Numbered from the stretch's first letter, positions 1 to 6,983 are shown. The stretch is DNA of 11,792 nucleotides from Candidatus Phycorickettsia trachydisci (GCA_945875085.1 CAMCJU010000013.1:1-11792); one strand, 5' to 3'. Translations and numbers: made by a program. Notes: generated by a model from the letters alone, not told the origin.

Positions 1-403
1 CATTATTAAGCTGCATATTGCCGTTAAGAGTGTATCTAAGTCCCCTAGGAGTAAGAACTTTGAAGTAGCCATCTCCAAGTATGGCAACATCAAGGTTTTT
101 GTTTGTATACATTATGCCTCCGGGTTCCTTGGTTAGAAAATTAGCTTTAGGCGCAACAAAAGAGTTACTCTGCCTGTTTTTCATTTTTTTTCGATATGTT
201 GCCAAATGCATGTTATCCTCCTCAAAGCCAAGAGTATTTTGATTGGCAATATTGTTAGAAGCTGTTTGCAATTGGAGATTTTTTGCTACATAATTTGATA
301 AGTTAATGTATACGCTGTTATTGGCAAAAGCGCTATCATGTAATATAATTAAAGCAGCCAGAAGGAATATGGGCAATTTCGTTGATTTTATTTTTTTTAA
401 CAT
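1..403 (-). CDS. flgF: Flagellar basal-body rod protein FlgF, 5' part (3' end outside window)
   Basis: FlgF forms part of the proximal rod of the flagellar basal body in the periplasm. The window encodes the first 134 residues, reading leftward from an ATG at 403. Residues 46-60 carry the rod/hook family signature (ASNNIANQNTLGF), and residues 104-134 match the conserved FlgF block (LDVAILGDGYF, then TPRG.RYTLNG). FlgF fits better than FlgG because of the SFV segment near residues 81-83 followed by the linker to LDVAI. The oddity is the N-terminus. Rod proteins normally start almost directly at the segment equivalent to NNSVYINLS (residues 28-36), but here 27 residues precede it: a lysine-rich start, a hydrophobic core at 10-21 and AFA before the likely cleavage point. 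That is a textbook Sec signal peptide. There is no clear Shine-Dalgarno sequence. The gene is divergent from fliL, as in other alphaproteobacteria. The family call is firm; FlgF versus a paralogue is slightly less so. Confidence 0.87.
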   Translation of the reverse strand, partial: MLKKIKSTKLPIFLLAALIILHDSAFANNSVYINLSNYVAKNLQLQTASNNIANQNTLGFEEDNMHLATYRKKMKNRQSNSFVAPKANFLTKEPGGIMYTNKNLDVAILGDGYFKVLTPRGLRYTLNGNMQLNN

Positions 404-461
404 ATTTGATGAAAAGTTTAGTTAAAACATTAGGCTAATTAACGCAATTTATGATATTTTC

Positions 462-489
462 ATTATATGATGAAAAATTTTTTATACAA
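462..489 (-). promoter_or_regulatory. Putative flgF promoter in the flgF/fliL divergent gap
   Basis: Read on the minus strand, TTGTAT (484-489) and TATAAT (462-467) are separated by 16 bases, a sigma-70-like arrangement about 59 bases upstream of the flgF ATG. The -10 lies inside a 7-bp inverted repeat, TTTTCAT (457-463) and ATGAAAA (470-476), which could be an operator. The DNA is very AT-rich, so chance matches are expected. I found no comparably good promoter for fliL on the plus strand. Confidence 0.35.
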
Positions 490-509
490 CATGAACGAAT
501 AAAATACTT

Positions 510-998
510 ATGAAAAATACCAATATGTTTAATTATGACGAAGAAGAATCGCGCGCTGCAAATAATTCTAAGAAATTTACCGCCAAAACATTAGTCAAAT
601 TTTTGGTACTGGTTTTCTCTTTGGGGGGCGCGGTACTTTCGGGGGTATATTTTTTCAAAAATGCATCAACGGATACTTCTTTGGTTTCTAGAGAGAAGCG
701 TTTTTATGATTTGGGAGAAATTATAGTTAATTTATCTAATAGCTCGTTGAAAAATTATTTTTTAAAAATCGACTTGAGCATTAGCTTGGCCAATTCAAAT
801 GATGAAAAGGTAGTAGTAAATCAGCTGCCAGTAATTAAGGACAGTTTTCAGATTTTTTTACGTCAATTGCGTGTTGAAGACATAAATGGCAGCGGTGGCG
901 CATTTTATATAAAAACAGAATTGCTAAAAAGATTAAATAAAATCGTATATCCAACGAAGGTGGAAGATATTTTGATTAAAGAAATAATAATTAACTAA
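510..998 (+). CDS. fliL: Flagellar basal-body-associated protein FliL
   Basis: FliL is a single-pass inner-membrane protein that sits around the MotA/MotB stator at the basal body and supports torque generation. The 162-residue product has a short charged cytoplasmic tail, one membrane segment at about residues 27-49 and a periplasmic domain. The C-terminal half carries the family's most conserved stretch: NYFLKIDLSISL (82-93), LPVIKDSFQIFLRQLRVED (106-124), a Leu/Asn-rich ELLKRLN helix and a final KVEDILIKEIIIN strand. The length is typical for alphaproteobacteria. The ATG at 510 is preferred because it gives the usual short tail; a second ATG at codon 6 is possible. No strong Shine-Dalgarno sequence precedes either. 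It is the first gene of the fliL-fliM-DUF6468-motE-fliQ run, with fliM beginning 15 bases after its stop. Confidence 0.93.
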   Translation: MKNTNMFNYDEEESRAANNSKKFTAKTLVKFLVLVFSLGGAVLSGVYFFKNASTDTSLVSREKRFYDLGEIIVNLSNSSLKNYFLKIDLSISLANSNDEKVVVNQLPVIKDSFQIFLRQLRVEDINGSGGAFYIKTELLKRLNKIVYPTKVEDILIKEIIIN

Positions 999-1013
999 GA
1001 GTATTGTAAAATC

Positions 1014-1985
1014 ATGCTGCCAGATAATCACAAAATGCATCTTAATAAAACTAGCATTAATATGGAAAAAAAACAAAATTTATCTTCTTACCTAAGTAAA
1101 GGAAAGCATAGTGAGACTGGTATTAAAGCGGTCATAGATCAGTCGTTGCAGTCTTATGAAAAGCTCCCGATGTTGCAGATTATTTTCGATAAACTTATAA
1201 GGCTTCTATCTACATCGCTTAGAAATCTTAGCGCAGAGGCAGTTAGTGTTGAGATTAAAACATTTGCATCTTTGAGGTTTTCGACTTGGCTTGCTAAGAC
1301 AAAAGCGCCTTCTGCAATAGGTGTATTTAAAATAATAGAATGGAACAGCTTTGGTCTTGTGTCTTTAGACAATATGCTGGTCTATAATTTAATTGACGTG
1401 CTGTTGGGGGGTAAAAAAAATCCTATCCCCAAGGAGATGGAACTCAAGCCATACACCTTAATTGAGCAATCGATAATCAGGCAAATAATCGAGGTAGTTA
1501 TTAAGGATATTAGCGAGTCTTTCGCATTAGTGCACAATGTTACTTTTGCTTTGGACCGCCTTGAAACTAATCCTAATTTAACAAGCATTGCAAGGCCTGG
1601 AGATGCTATAATAGGGCTTGAATTAATACTCGATATAGATGGACGTGAAGGCAAGATAGAAGTCATCATACCTTATGAAACGATAGACCCAATTAAAAAA
1701 GATTTGCAGCAAGTATTCATCGGCGATAATAATAAAGACGATTCTAATTGGCGCGAAAAGATGGTTTCTACGATAGATGCAATCAGTTTGCCACTAGAGG
1801 CTGTAATTATTGACGAAAACGTTCGTTTTTCATCAATATCGCGAATTAAAATAGGCGATACGATCACCTTAAGTAACAATGCTCAGGATGAGATACCGAT
1901 ATTGTGCGGCGATAAAAAATTATTCAATGCTACTTTGGGCAAAAAAGGTGATAAGGTTGCAATTCATATTACTCAAATAAAATAG
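1014..1985 (+). CDS. fliM: Flagellar motor switch protein FliM, lacking the CheY-binding N-terminal motif
   Basis: FliM is the middle component of the cytoplasmic C-ring. It joins FliG to FliN and normally binds phospho-CheY to reverse rotation. The 323-residue product matches alphaproteobacterial FliM across the middle domain (GIKAVIDQSLQSYEKLPML at 36-54, STSLRNLSAEAV at 66-77, LVYNLIDVLLGG at 122-133, RLETNP at 182-187, IARPGDA at 192-198). It ends with a FliN-like SPOA domain at about 252-323. The canonical N-terminal CheY-binding peptide (EIDxLL type) is absent: residues 1-35 are polar and lysine-rich with nothing similar. The fliL stop codon lies in the same frame 15 bases upstream, so a longer start cannot recover it. 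Starts at codons 8 or 17 are possible and would only shorten the tail. The next gene begins 12 bases after the stop. Confidence 0.94.
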   Translation: MLPDNHKMHLNKTSINMEKKQNLSSYLSKGKHSETGIKAVIDQSLQSYEKLPMLQIIFDKLIRLLSTSLRNLSAEAVSVEIKTFASLRFSTWLAKTKAPSAIGVFKIIEWNSFGLVSLDNMLVYNLIDVLLGGKKNPIPKEMELKPYTLIEQSIIRQIIEVVIKDISESFALVHNVTFALDRLETNPNLTSIARPGDAIIGLELILDIDGREGKIEVIIPYETIDPIKKDLQQVFIGDNNKDDSNWREKMVSTIDAISLPLEAVIIDENVRFSSISRIKIGDTITLSNNAQDEIPILCGDKKLFNATLGKKGDKVAIHITQIK

Positions 1986-1997
1986 GAAAGTTATACA

Positions 1998-2555
1998 ATG
2001 TTTTTGGATTTTATGCTTTTATTAGCGCTGATTGTTTGTATAGGTTATTGTATAATACTTACAAGAAGAATTGCGCAGCTAGATGCAAATAGACTGAATT
2101 TGACAAATATGTTTAATAAATTTGACAATTCAATTGTTAAAGCTAATGAAAATATAAAATCATTACACGAAACAAGCCAGGCTGCTATTGATAATCTTTC
2201 TGAGCTAATTGATAAAAGCCAAGGTGTTAGTCATGATTTAAGTGTTATGAACGATTTGGGCGTCAACGTAGCTGGCAGGATAGAGGCGGCTGTAAGGTCA
2301 AACAAGGCTAGTTTAGTAAGTCCAGTTGGTGTTAGTAAACTAAAAGAATCGAAGGAGGCAGAGTTGAGTTTAGAAGGATCGAATCTAGAAGAGTTAAGTT
2401 TGGAAGAGTTCAATCGTGTAAAATACGAAAATAAACTTGCATATAATATCAGCCAAATATCTTCTCCTGCAGATACTTTGGACAGTAAAAAAACATTAAG
2501 TCAAAACCAATATTTTAGCTCATTAAAAAAAATAAATACTAAAAATGAAATCTAA
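1998..2555 (+). CDS. DUF6468-type flagellar-operon membrane protein of unknown function
   Basis: The 185-residue protein has one N-terminal membrane segment (about 4-21) followed by RR and a long helical, probably coiled-coil region (about 25-100) ending in VAGRIEAAVR. This layout and its position between fliM and a MotE-like gene match the uncharacterised DUF6468 family seen in alphaproteobacterial flagellar operons. The family name is from memory and the biochemical role is unknown; a structural or assembly part at the inner membrane is a fair guess. The C-terminal half is low-complexity, with two adjacent 10-residue units starting ELSLE (122-131 and 132-141) encoded by 2361-2420. An AGGAAAG Shine-Dalgarno-like sequence lies about 10 bases before the ATG. 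The 3' end overlaps the next gene by 11 bases, suggesting translational coupling. Confidence 0.72.
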   Translation: MFLDFMLLLALIVCIGYCIILTRRIAQLDANRLNLTNMFNKFDNSIVKANENIKSLHETSQAAIDNLSELIDKSQGVSHDLSVMNDLGVNVAGRIEAAVRSNKASLVSPVGVSKLKESKEAELSLEGSNLEELSLEEFNRVKYENKLAYNISQISSPADTLDSKKTLSQNQYFSSLKKINTKNEI

Positions 2556-3258
2556 TTTTTTTTCTACGGGACTTATAACGTTAACAGCTTTGTTATCTAT
2601 TAAAGGAGCAAGCTTATTATCAGACTTGTATCAAGGGATCGGTCTTAAAAGTTCTGCAAATATTCAGCAGGCGATGCAAGAATCAGGATCGATTAAAGAG
2701 TTGAAAGGCTCGCCCTTGCTTTTACCCGATTCAGCTAAAAACCAAGCTAATACGGCACAAGCTACTATGGCGCAAGAGGCTGCAAAAGCTCCTGCAAAAG
2801 AGCATACTAAAGTAGTTATTGCTCAAAAAGTCATACCAGAATATACGCAAGAGGATTTGAAGCTTTTTGGCTCGCTGTCCCAAAAAAGCAAAGATCTGAA
2901 CGAGCAGCAACAAAATTTAGACTTAAAAGAGGCTGTACTTACTGCTATAGAAAATAAGATCAGTCAGAAAATTCAGCAGATTGCTTCGCAACAGCAGGAA
3001 ATGCAAAAAGTCATGTCTTTATATGATCAAAAAGAAAATGCTGAAATAAAAAGCTTGGCCAATATATATTCAAACATGAAGCCAAGGGATGCTGCTGGAA
3101 TTTTTAATGAACTTGACATGCCGTTACTAATAAAAATAGTTAATTCAATGAAAGAGCGTAGTGTTGCTCAAATTATTGCGCTGATGAATCACGCTAAAGT
3201 AAAAGATTTGTCGATCCAGCTCTCTAAGTCGCGGCATCATGATAAAGTTGATAAATAA
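2545..3258 (+). CDS. MotE-like flagellar protein (MgtE N-terminal-type helical domain)
   Basis: The 237-residue protein starts with a hydrophobic anchor or signal segment (about 5-26), followed by an Ala/Gln/Lys-rich linker, a coiled coil (about 108-165) and a C-terminal helical domain. That domain carries the pattern LANIYSNMKPRDAAGIFNEL (171-190), then DMPLLIKIVNSMKERSVAQI and IALMNHAKVKDLSIQLS. This is the MgtE intracellular N-domain fold also used by FliG. Proteins with this layout in alphaproteobacterial flagellar operons are called MotE; in Sinorhizobium meliloti MotE is a periplasmic chaperone for the motility protein MotC. Whether this copy does the same is inference, since no motC is visible here. 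It overlaps the preceding gene by 11 bases, and fliQ follows after 35 bases. It is not a magnesium transporter, because there is no channel domain. Confidence 0.8.
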   Translation: MKSNFFSTGLITLTALLSIKGASLLSDLYQGIGLKSSANIQQAMQESGSIKELKGSPLLLPDSAKNQANTAQATMAQEAAKAPAKEHTKVVIAQKVIPEYTQEDLKLFGSLSQKSKDLNEQQQNLDLKEAVLTAIENKISQKIQQIASQQQEMQKVMSLYDQKENAEIKSLANIYSNMKPRDAAGIFNELDMPLLIKIVNSMKERSVAQIIALMNHAKVKDLSIQLSKSRHHDKVDK

Positions 3259-3293
3259 CGAGCTAAAGAATAAACTATCGAAATTTTAACTAT

Positions 3294-3557
3294 ATGGATC
3301 AGGGGGTTTTGAACCAAATAAGTCGAGAGGCAATTTATGTCTTGATCATGGTATCATCGCCAATATTATTAATAGCGCTATTAGTAGGGCTGGCCATTTC
3401 GCTATTGCAGGCATTAACGCAAATACAAGAAAACACTCTGACTTTTGTGCCTAAAATTTTGATTATATATTTGAGTATGCTTATAATTATGCCCTACATG
3501 CTCAATAAGCTAAACATATTTATGGATCATATAATTCAGTATATTTCCACTGCTTGA
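3294..3557 (+). CDS. fliQ: Flagellar export gate protein FliQ
   Basis: FliQ is a small inner-membrane subunit of the flagellar type III export gate, assembling with FliP and FliR into the helical pore complex. The 87-residue length is typical. It shows two hydrophobic hairpins (about 13-38 and 50-72) and the family features: an acidic/polar start with REAIYV (11-16), SSPILL followed by a Gly-containing VGLAISLLQALTQIQENTLTFVPK region (31-54), and a short C-terminal amphipathic helix. It is the last gene of the flagellar run; fliP and fliR must be elsewhere. There is no Shine-Dalgarno sequence before the ATG. A weak bulged hairpin follows the stop (AGCCTCTTGA at 3560-3569, pairing with TCAAG at 3579-3583 and AGGCT at 3593-3597). 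It lacks the T-run of a standard terminator. Confidence 0.94.
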   Translation: MDQGVLNQISREAIYVLIMVSSPILLIALLVGLAISLLQALTQIQENTLTFVPKILIIYLSMLIIMPYMLNKLNIFMDHIIQYISTA

Positions 3558-3602
3558 AAAGCCTCTTGACTAAAAACCTCAAGTCGCGTGCCAGGCTCTT
3601 TG

Positions 3603-3636
3603 AATAAGATTATCATAATATTTAAAAAATCTTATT
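3603..3636. repeat. 9-bp perfect inverted repeat before tRNA-His
   Basis: AATAAGATT (3603-3611) and AATCTTATT (3628-3636) are perfect inverted copies around a 16-base AT-rich loop. The right arm overlaps the first two bases of the tRNA promoter -35 box. There is no following T-run, so an intrinsic terminator is unlikely; an operator or a chance AT-rich palindrome is possible. Confidence 0.4.
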
Positions 3637-3663
3637 GACTGGAAAATGAGAAGTTGGCATAAT
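3635..3663 (+). promoter_or_regulatory. Sigma-70-type promoter of the tRNA-His gene
   Basis: TTGACT (3635-3640) and CATAAT (3658-3663) have an ideal 17-base spacer. The expected transcription start, about 3670, is only a few bases before the mature tRNA 5' end at 3673. This is the best-formed promoter in the window, and its position directly before a stable RNA gene supports it. Confidence 0.72.
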
Positions 3664-3672
3664 GTTTCTTAT

Positions 3673-3750
3673 GGCGGGTGTAGCTCAGTTGGTTAGAGCA
3701 TCAGGTTGTGGTTCTGAGGGTCGCCGGTTCGATCCCGGTCACTCGCCCCA
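3673..3750 (+). tRNA. tRNA-His (anticodon GTG), CCA encoded
   Basis: A full cloverleaf can be folded. The acceptor stem is GCGGGTG (3674-3680) with CACTCGC (3740-3746), including one G-T pair. The D stem is GCTC/GAGC, the anticodon stem TCAGG/TCTGA surrounds the loop TTGTGGT with anticodon GTG at 3708-3710, and the T stem GCCGG/CCGGT surrounds TTCGATC. A G at 3673 sits opposite C at 3747; this is the extra G-1 that is the identity element of tRNA-His and is kept after RNase P processing. The 3' CCA (3748-3750) is encoded in the DNA. The gene lies alone between fliQ and the convergent ABC operon. Confidence 0.97.
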
Positions 3751-3752
3751 TC

Positions 3753-3792
3753 AAGGACTCATACTTCTAAGGATTCATTCTGAAAGATTCAT
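3753..3792. repeat. Three spaced imperfect copies of a 10-base motif after tRNA-His
   Basis: AAGGACTCAT (3753-3762), AAGGATTCAT (3769-3778) and AAAGATTCAT (3783-3792) occur in direct orientation with starts 16 and 14 bases apart. They lie in the 117-base convergent gap between the tRNA and the ABC ATPase gene. No coding potential or T-rich terminator is visible here. They may be the remnant of a decayed tandem repeat. Confidence 0.45.
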
Positions 3793-3867
3793 GCAAATCA
3801 TACCCCATACACTTGCCTTATCTGCTTTTTTGTAAGATGCTGCGGCAGCAAGTTCGACTTCTTGAAG

Positions 3868-5106
3868 TTATAAATAATATCTAGCATTTTGATCGTCATA
3901 GAAAAATAGCTCGACATATCTACCCCAGTTAGTAATAGCCCTTAATGTTTCTTTGGCGTCGCTTCTAGACTGATGATCTTCTAGTAAAATTAAAAACCTG
4001 TCTCTGGGCGCGCTATGATCTTTTCTTTCTTTTAAGATATCGTATATATAGGATATGATTGGTAGGTTCTTCATTAAATGCTCAGCAAAAATCTTTTTTC
4101 TTTGAGGGATATCGGATTCTATCAAAAGCTTCCCAGCTGCAGTTAAGGAAATTTGCGAATCGCATATGCGCAAAAATTGTAGCAACGTTAAGAATTCTGT
4201 TGCCGATATAACTTCAGAGGTATTTAAGCCGCATTTTCCATCCAGGAAGCTTATAGCAATTTGCTCAGAATAGCTGTCAATAAACTCTAGCAATCCGTAT
4301 AAAATATTTGAAGAGAAAAACGGCACTTTATAATATATATCTATAACGCTTGAGGTTTGATTTTTTTGCTGGCTGGCTGTGAAGTAGCCGTATATTAAAT
4401 CAACGTATTTAGAAAATTCAGTATTTTTAGCATTGCGCGGTCTGGCTAAGTCTATATTAATCTGCGAGACGATCGTCCCTGGACTAGAGGATAGAATAAT
4501 GACCCTATCTGCCAGCATTACGGCCTCCTCGATGTTGTGAGTAACAATGATAATTGATTTAAGGGGGATTTTATTGTCCATCCATATGTCAATTAAATCG
4601 CTTTTAAGATTGCCCGCGGTAAGTACGTCTAAAGCGGAAAAAGGCTCGTCCATGAGCATGATTTCTGGCTCCACAAGAAGGCTTCTTGCAATGCCCACTC
4701 TTTGCTTCATGCCGCCAGAAAGTTCCTTAGGATAGGCATCCTCATAGCCACTAAGGCCAATTAATTCAATGACGTTTTGACACTTGCTTTTGATTGTTGA
4801 GGCATTTATGCCTCTTGCTTCTAGGCCTATGGCGATATTTTCTTCAACTGTCAACCATGGAAATAGCGCAAAGTTCTGAAAAACCATGGAGATCTTCTCG
4901 CGCTCTAAGTCGCCAAAATAGTTTACTTGCCCGGTAGTTGGCTCTATCAGCTTAGATACGAGTCTTAAGATTGTAGATTTGCCAGATCCTGATTTGCCTA
5001 TTAATGCAATGATTTCATCGCTATTAAGAGTAAAGTTAATATCTTCGATGATGGGGGTGTTAAATTTCAAGCAGACTGAGCTGAATTCTAAAAGTTTGTT
5101 TTTCAT
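3868..5106 (-). CDS. NitT/TauT-type ABC transporter ATPase with C-terminal AAA-associated domain
   Basis: This 412-residue protein powers uptake by the permease encoded just upstream. Residues 1-235 form an ABC ATPase of the nitrate/sulfonate/taurine group with every catalytic motif intact: Walker A GKSGSGKST (37-45), Q-loop Gln77, signature LSGGMKQR (129-136), Walker B IMLMDEP (149-155), D-loop SALD (157-160) and switch His190. The sequence PWLTVEENIAIGLEARG (83-99) is typical of this group. Residues about 255-405 form an extra C-terminal region resembling the AAA-associated domain (PF09821, from memory) found in ATPases paired with fused double permeases; its function is not established. 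The ATG lies 6 bases after the permease stop codon, so the two are surely co-transcribed. No periplasmic binding protein is in the window, so the substrate cannot be named. Confidence 0.9.
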   Translation of the reverse strand: MKNKLLEFSSVCLKFNTPIIEDINFTLNSDEIIALIGKSGSGKSTILRLVSKLIEPTTGQVNYFGDLEREKISMVFQNFALFPWLTVEENIAIGLEARGINASTIKSKCQNVIELIGLSGYEDAYPKELSGGMKQRVGIARSLLVEPEIMLMDEPFSALDVLTAGNLKSDLIDIWMDNKIPLKSIIIVTHNIEEAVMLADRVIILSSSPGTIVSQINIDLARPRNAKNTEFSKYVDLIYGYFTASQQKNQTSSVIDIYYKVPFFSSNILYGLLEFIDSYSEQIAISFLDGKCGLNTSEVISATEFLTLLQFLRICDSQISLTAAGKLLIESDIPQRKKIFAEHLMKNLPIISYIYDILKERKDHSAPRDRFLILLEDHQSRSDAKETLRAITNWGRYVELFFYDDQNARYYL

Positions 5107-5112
5107 GTTGCT

Positions 5113-6861
5113 TTAAGAGTAGGTATATTTATGCATAACATGATTATATAATCTTGACCATACTACTTTGTTGATTATTACAACAGCTGTAGACATGGCC
5201 ATTATGCCAAGTGCAATTTTAGGAAAATTATTAATTTGCGTCATTTGTGCAATATAAGCGCCAATGCCATGGGCGTATATATCGACTCTGCCCCAAGATA
5301 CTGCTTCTGACAATATGCTAGCATTCCAACATCCTCCTGACGCAGTGATTAATCCCGTTAAGTAGTGCGGCATAATCGCAGGCAGGATGATTCTTTTGTA
5401 TTTTAACCAGCCCCTTATTTGGAATGTTTCAGAGACTTCCGTCAGCTCGTTTGGAATTTGCCAAGCCCCAGCAATTACATTAAACAAAATATACCACTGA
5501 GAGCCAACGATCATCAATGGGCTCAGCCAAATATCAGCATCAAGATTGTGCTTTGAGATATAAATCACCGCCAAGGGAAAAAAGATGTTAGCAGGAAAGG
5601 CCGCTAAAAATTGAACAGCAGGCTGCAAAATGGCGCGCAACTTTGGTCGCAAGCCAATATATATGCCAATAGGCACCCATATAATCGATGCTATGATTAG
5701 CAATATGATTAGCCTGGTTAGTGTTATTAAGGTAAGGCTAAGTACGTAGAAGATATCGCTCCAATCAATATGGCCATTTAAAGATCTAAAGATATAAATT
5801 GCAGAGCTAACTCCTATAAAAAATAATGCGCCATACCAAAGAATGTCTATATATATTTTGTTACGACCTTCTAGATCGTAGTCTTTAAGAAAATTTGCCG
5901 ATCTAAATTCTGGAACTGGGATGTTGATTATAAATTTGCTTATTTTTGCAGCAGCTTTTAGCAGGCTTTGTATAAACGAGCTGCCAGATAATACGTAATA
6001 AAGCCAATAGCCCATATCTTTATTGTCAGATTCAGGACAGAATTTATTTGACCAAATTAGTAATATCCTAAAAACCCCCTGATCGACAATAAATATAATT
6101 GCTATCATGGTGGCAACTGCTGCAACAAGAGCTTTGATGTCTTGCTGCTCTAATGCAACTGAGATGTATGATCCTATGCCTGGCAATTTGATATCTTTGC
6201 CGCCATAGGTTATGCTCTCAGCAGCAACGACGAAAAACCACGCCCCGGACATTGAGACGATGCTATTCCATATCATGTCAGGTATAGCGCAAGGCATTTC
6301 AACGCGCCAAAACTTCCGCCAAGGGCTAAAATTATAAACAGCAGCGACTTCCAAAAGTTCTTGGGGTACTTTTTTTAGACTGTAGTATACGCTAAAAACA
6401 ATGTTCCAAACTTGTGAGGTGAAGATTGCAAAAATTGCTGCCATTTCAAAGCCTAAGAGCGTCCCTGGGCTAAGTGCGACAAATCCGGCGACTGTAAAAG
6501 AGATGTATCCCAAAATGGGCACTGATTGCAAGACGTCTAATAGGGGTATTAAAATCTGCTCAGCTCTTTTGTTTTTGGCAGCTAATGTGGCATAGCAAAT
6601 GCTAAAAATTATCGAAAAAATTATCCCAATGATTAAGCGAAATAATGTGCGAAAGCCGTAATATATTAAATTACCAAACGTTAAGCTGATTTCAGACAAG
6701 TTAAATTCCTCAATTGAAACCCCAGAGTTGCCCCCGCCCCAGCCAAAAAACACCAGCGCGCTGCCAACAAAAACAATTGCAATGATATTCATCAAAAAGC
6801 CTAGAGGGCGATTGTTTTGTTTATTATTTTGTTTTAAGAGGGGAGGAAAATTAGCAGCCAT
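5113..6861 (-). CDS. Fused double-permease subunit of the NitT/TauT-type ABC transporter
   Basis: The 582-residue inner-membrane protein holds two permease units in tandem. Each has a cluster of membrane segments and its own EAA loop, which docks on the ATPase. Unit 1 spans about residues 25-270 with the loop at 171-190 (EVAAVYNFSPWRKFWRVEMP). Unit 2 spans about 335-570 with the loop at 475-494 (EVSETFQIRGWLKYKRIILP). Ordinary members of the family are single units near 250-280 residues that dimerise; this fusion supplies both halves of the pore. The hydrophilic linker (about 271-335) is probably cytoplasmic. Start choice is uncertain: the ATG at 6861 has no Shine-Dalgarno sequence, and codon 24 is also ATG just before the first membrane segment. 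A TATACT (6893-6898, minus strand) could be its -10 box. The substrate is unknown; nitrate, sulfonate, taurine or bicarbonate-like anions are family precedents only. Confidence 0.9.
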   Translation of the reverse strand: MAANFPPLLKQNNKQNNRPLGFLMNIIAIVFVGSALVFFGWGGGNSGVSIEEFNLSEISLTFGNLIYYGFRTLFRLIIGIIFSIIFSICYATLAAKNKRAEQILIPLLDVLQSVPILGYISFTVAGFVALSPGTLLGFEMAAIFAIFTSQVWNIVFSVYYSLKKVPQELLEVAAVYNFSPWRKFWRVEMPCAIPDMIWNSIVSMSGAWFFVVAAESITYGGKDIKLPGIGSYISVALEQQDIKALVAAVATMIAIIFIVDQGVFRILLIWSNKFCPESDNKDMGYWLYYVLSGSSFIQSLLKAAAKISKFIINIPVPEFRSANFLKDYDLEGRNKIYIDILWYGALFFIGVSSAIYIFRSLNGHIDWSDIFYVLSLTLITLTRLIILLIIASIIWVPIGIYIGLRPKLRAILQPAVQFLAAFPANIFFPLAVIYISKHNLDADIWLSPLMIVGSQWYILFNVIAGAWQIPNELTEVSETFQIRGWLKYKRIILPAIMPHYLTGLITASGGCWNASILSEAVSWGRVDIYAHGIGAYIAQMTQINNFPKIALGIMAMSTAVVIINKVVWSRLYNHVMHKYTYS

Positions 6862-6983
6862 TGCGTGTGTTTTTAATGATATTTCAAATTAGAGTATAGA
6901 TGAGCCAAGGGTCATGTCCCAGAAGCTTAGCTACTTTTGCGTCAACTTAATTAAACTGCGTGATTTTTCTGCGCGAAAAAACC

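Noticed and set aside
422..442. Two TTAA boxes resembling a CtrA-binding site in the flgF/fliL gap
   Set aside because: They are 13 bases apart, not the 7 of the full CtrA motif, and TTAA is common in such AT-rich DNA.
2361..2420. Two-unit ELSLE repeat as a functional repeat domain
   Set aside because: Only two imperfect 10-residue copies in a low-complexity tail; likely slippage in a disordered region.
2545..3258. Magnesium transporter MgtE
   Set aside because: Only the helical N-domain type is present; there are no CBS domains or transmembrane channel.
3838..3850. TGCTG-CGG-CAGCA hairpin as a terminator between the tRNA and the ABC operon
   Set aside because: The stem is only 5 bp and no T-run follows on either strand.
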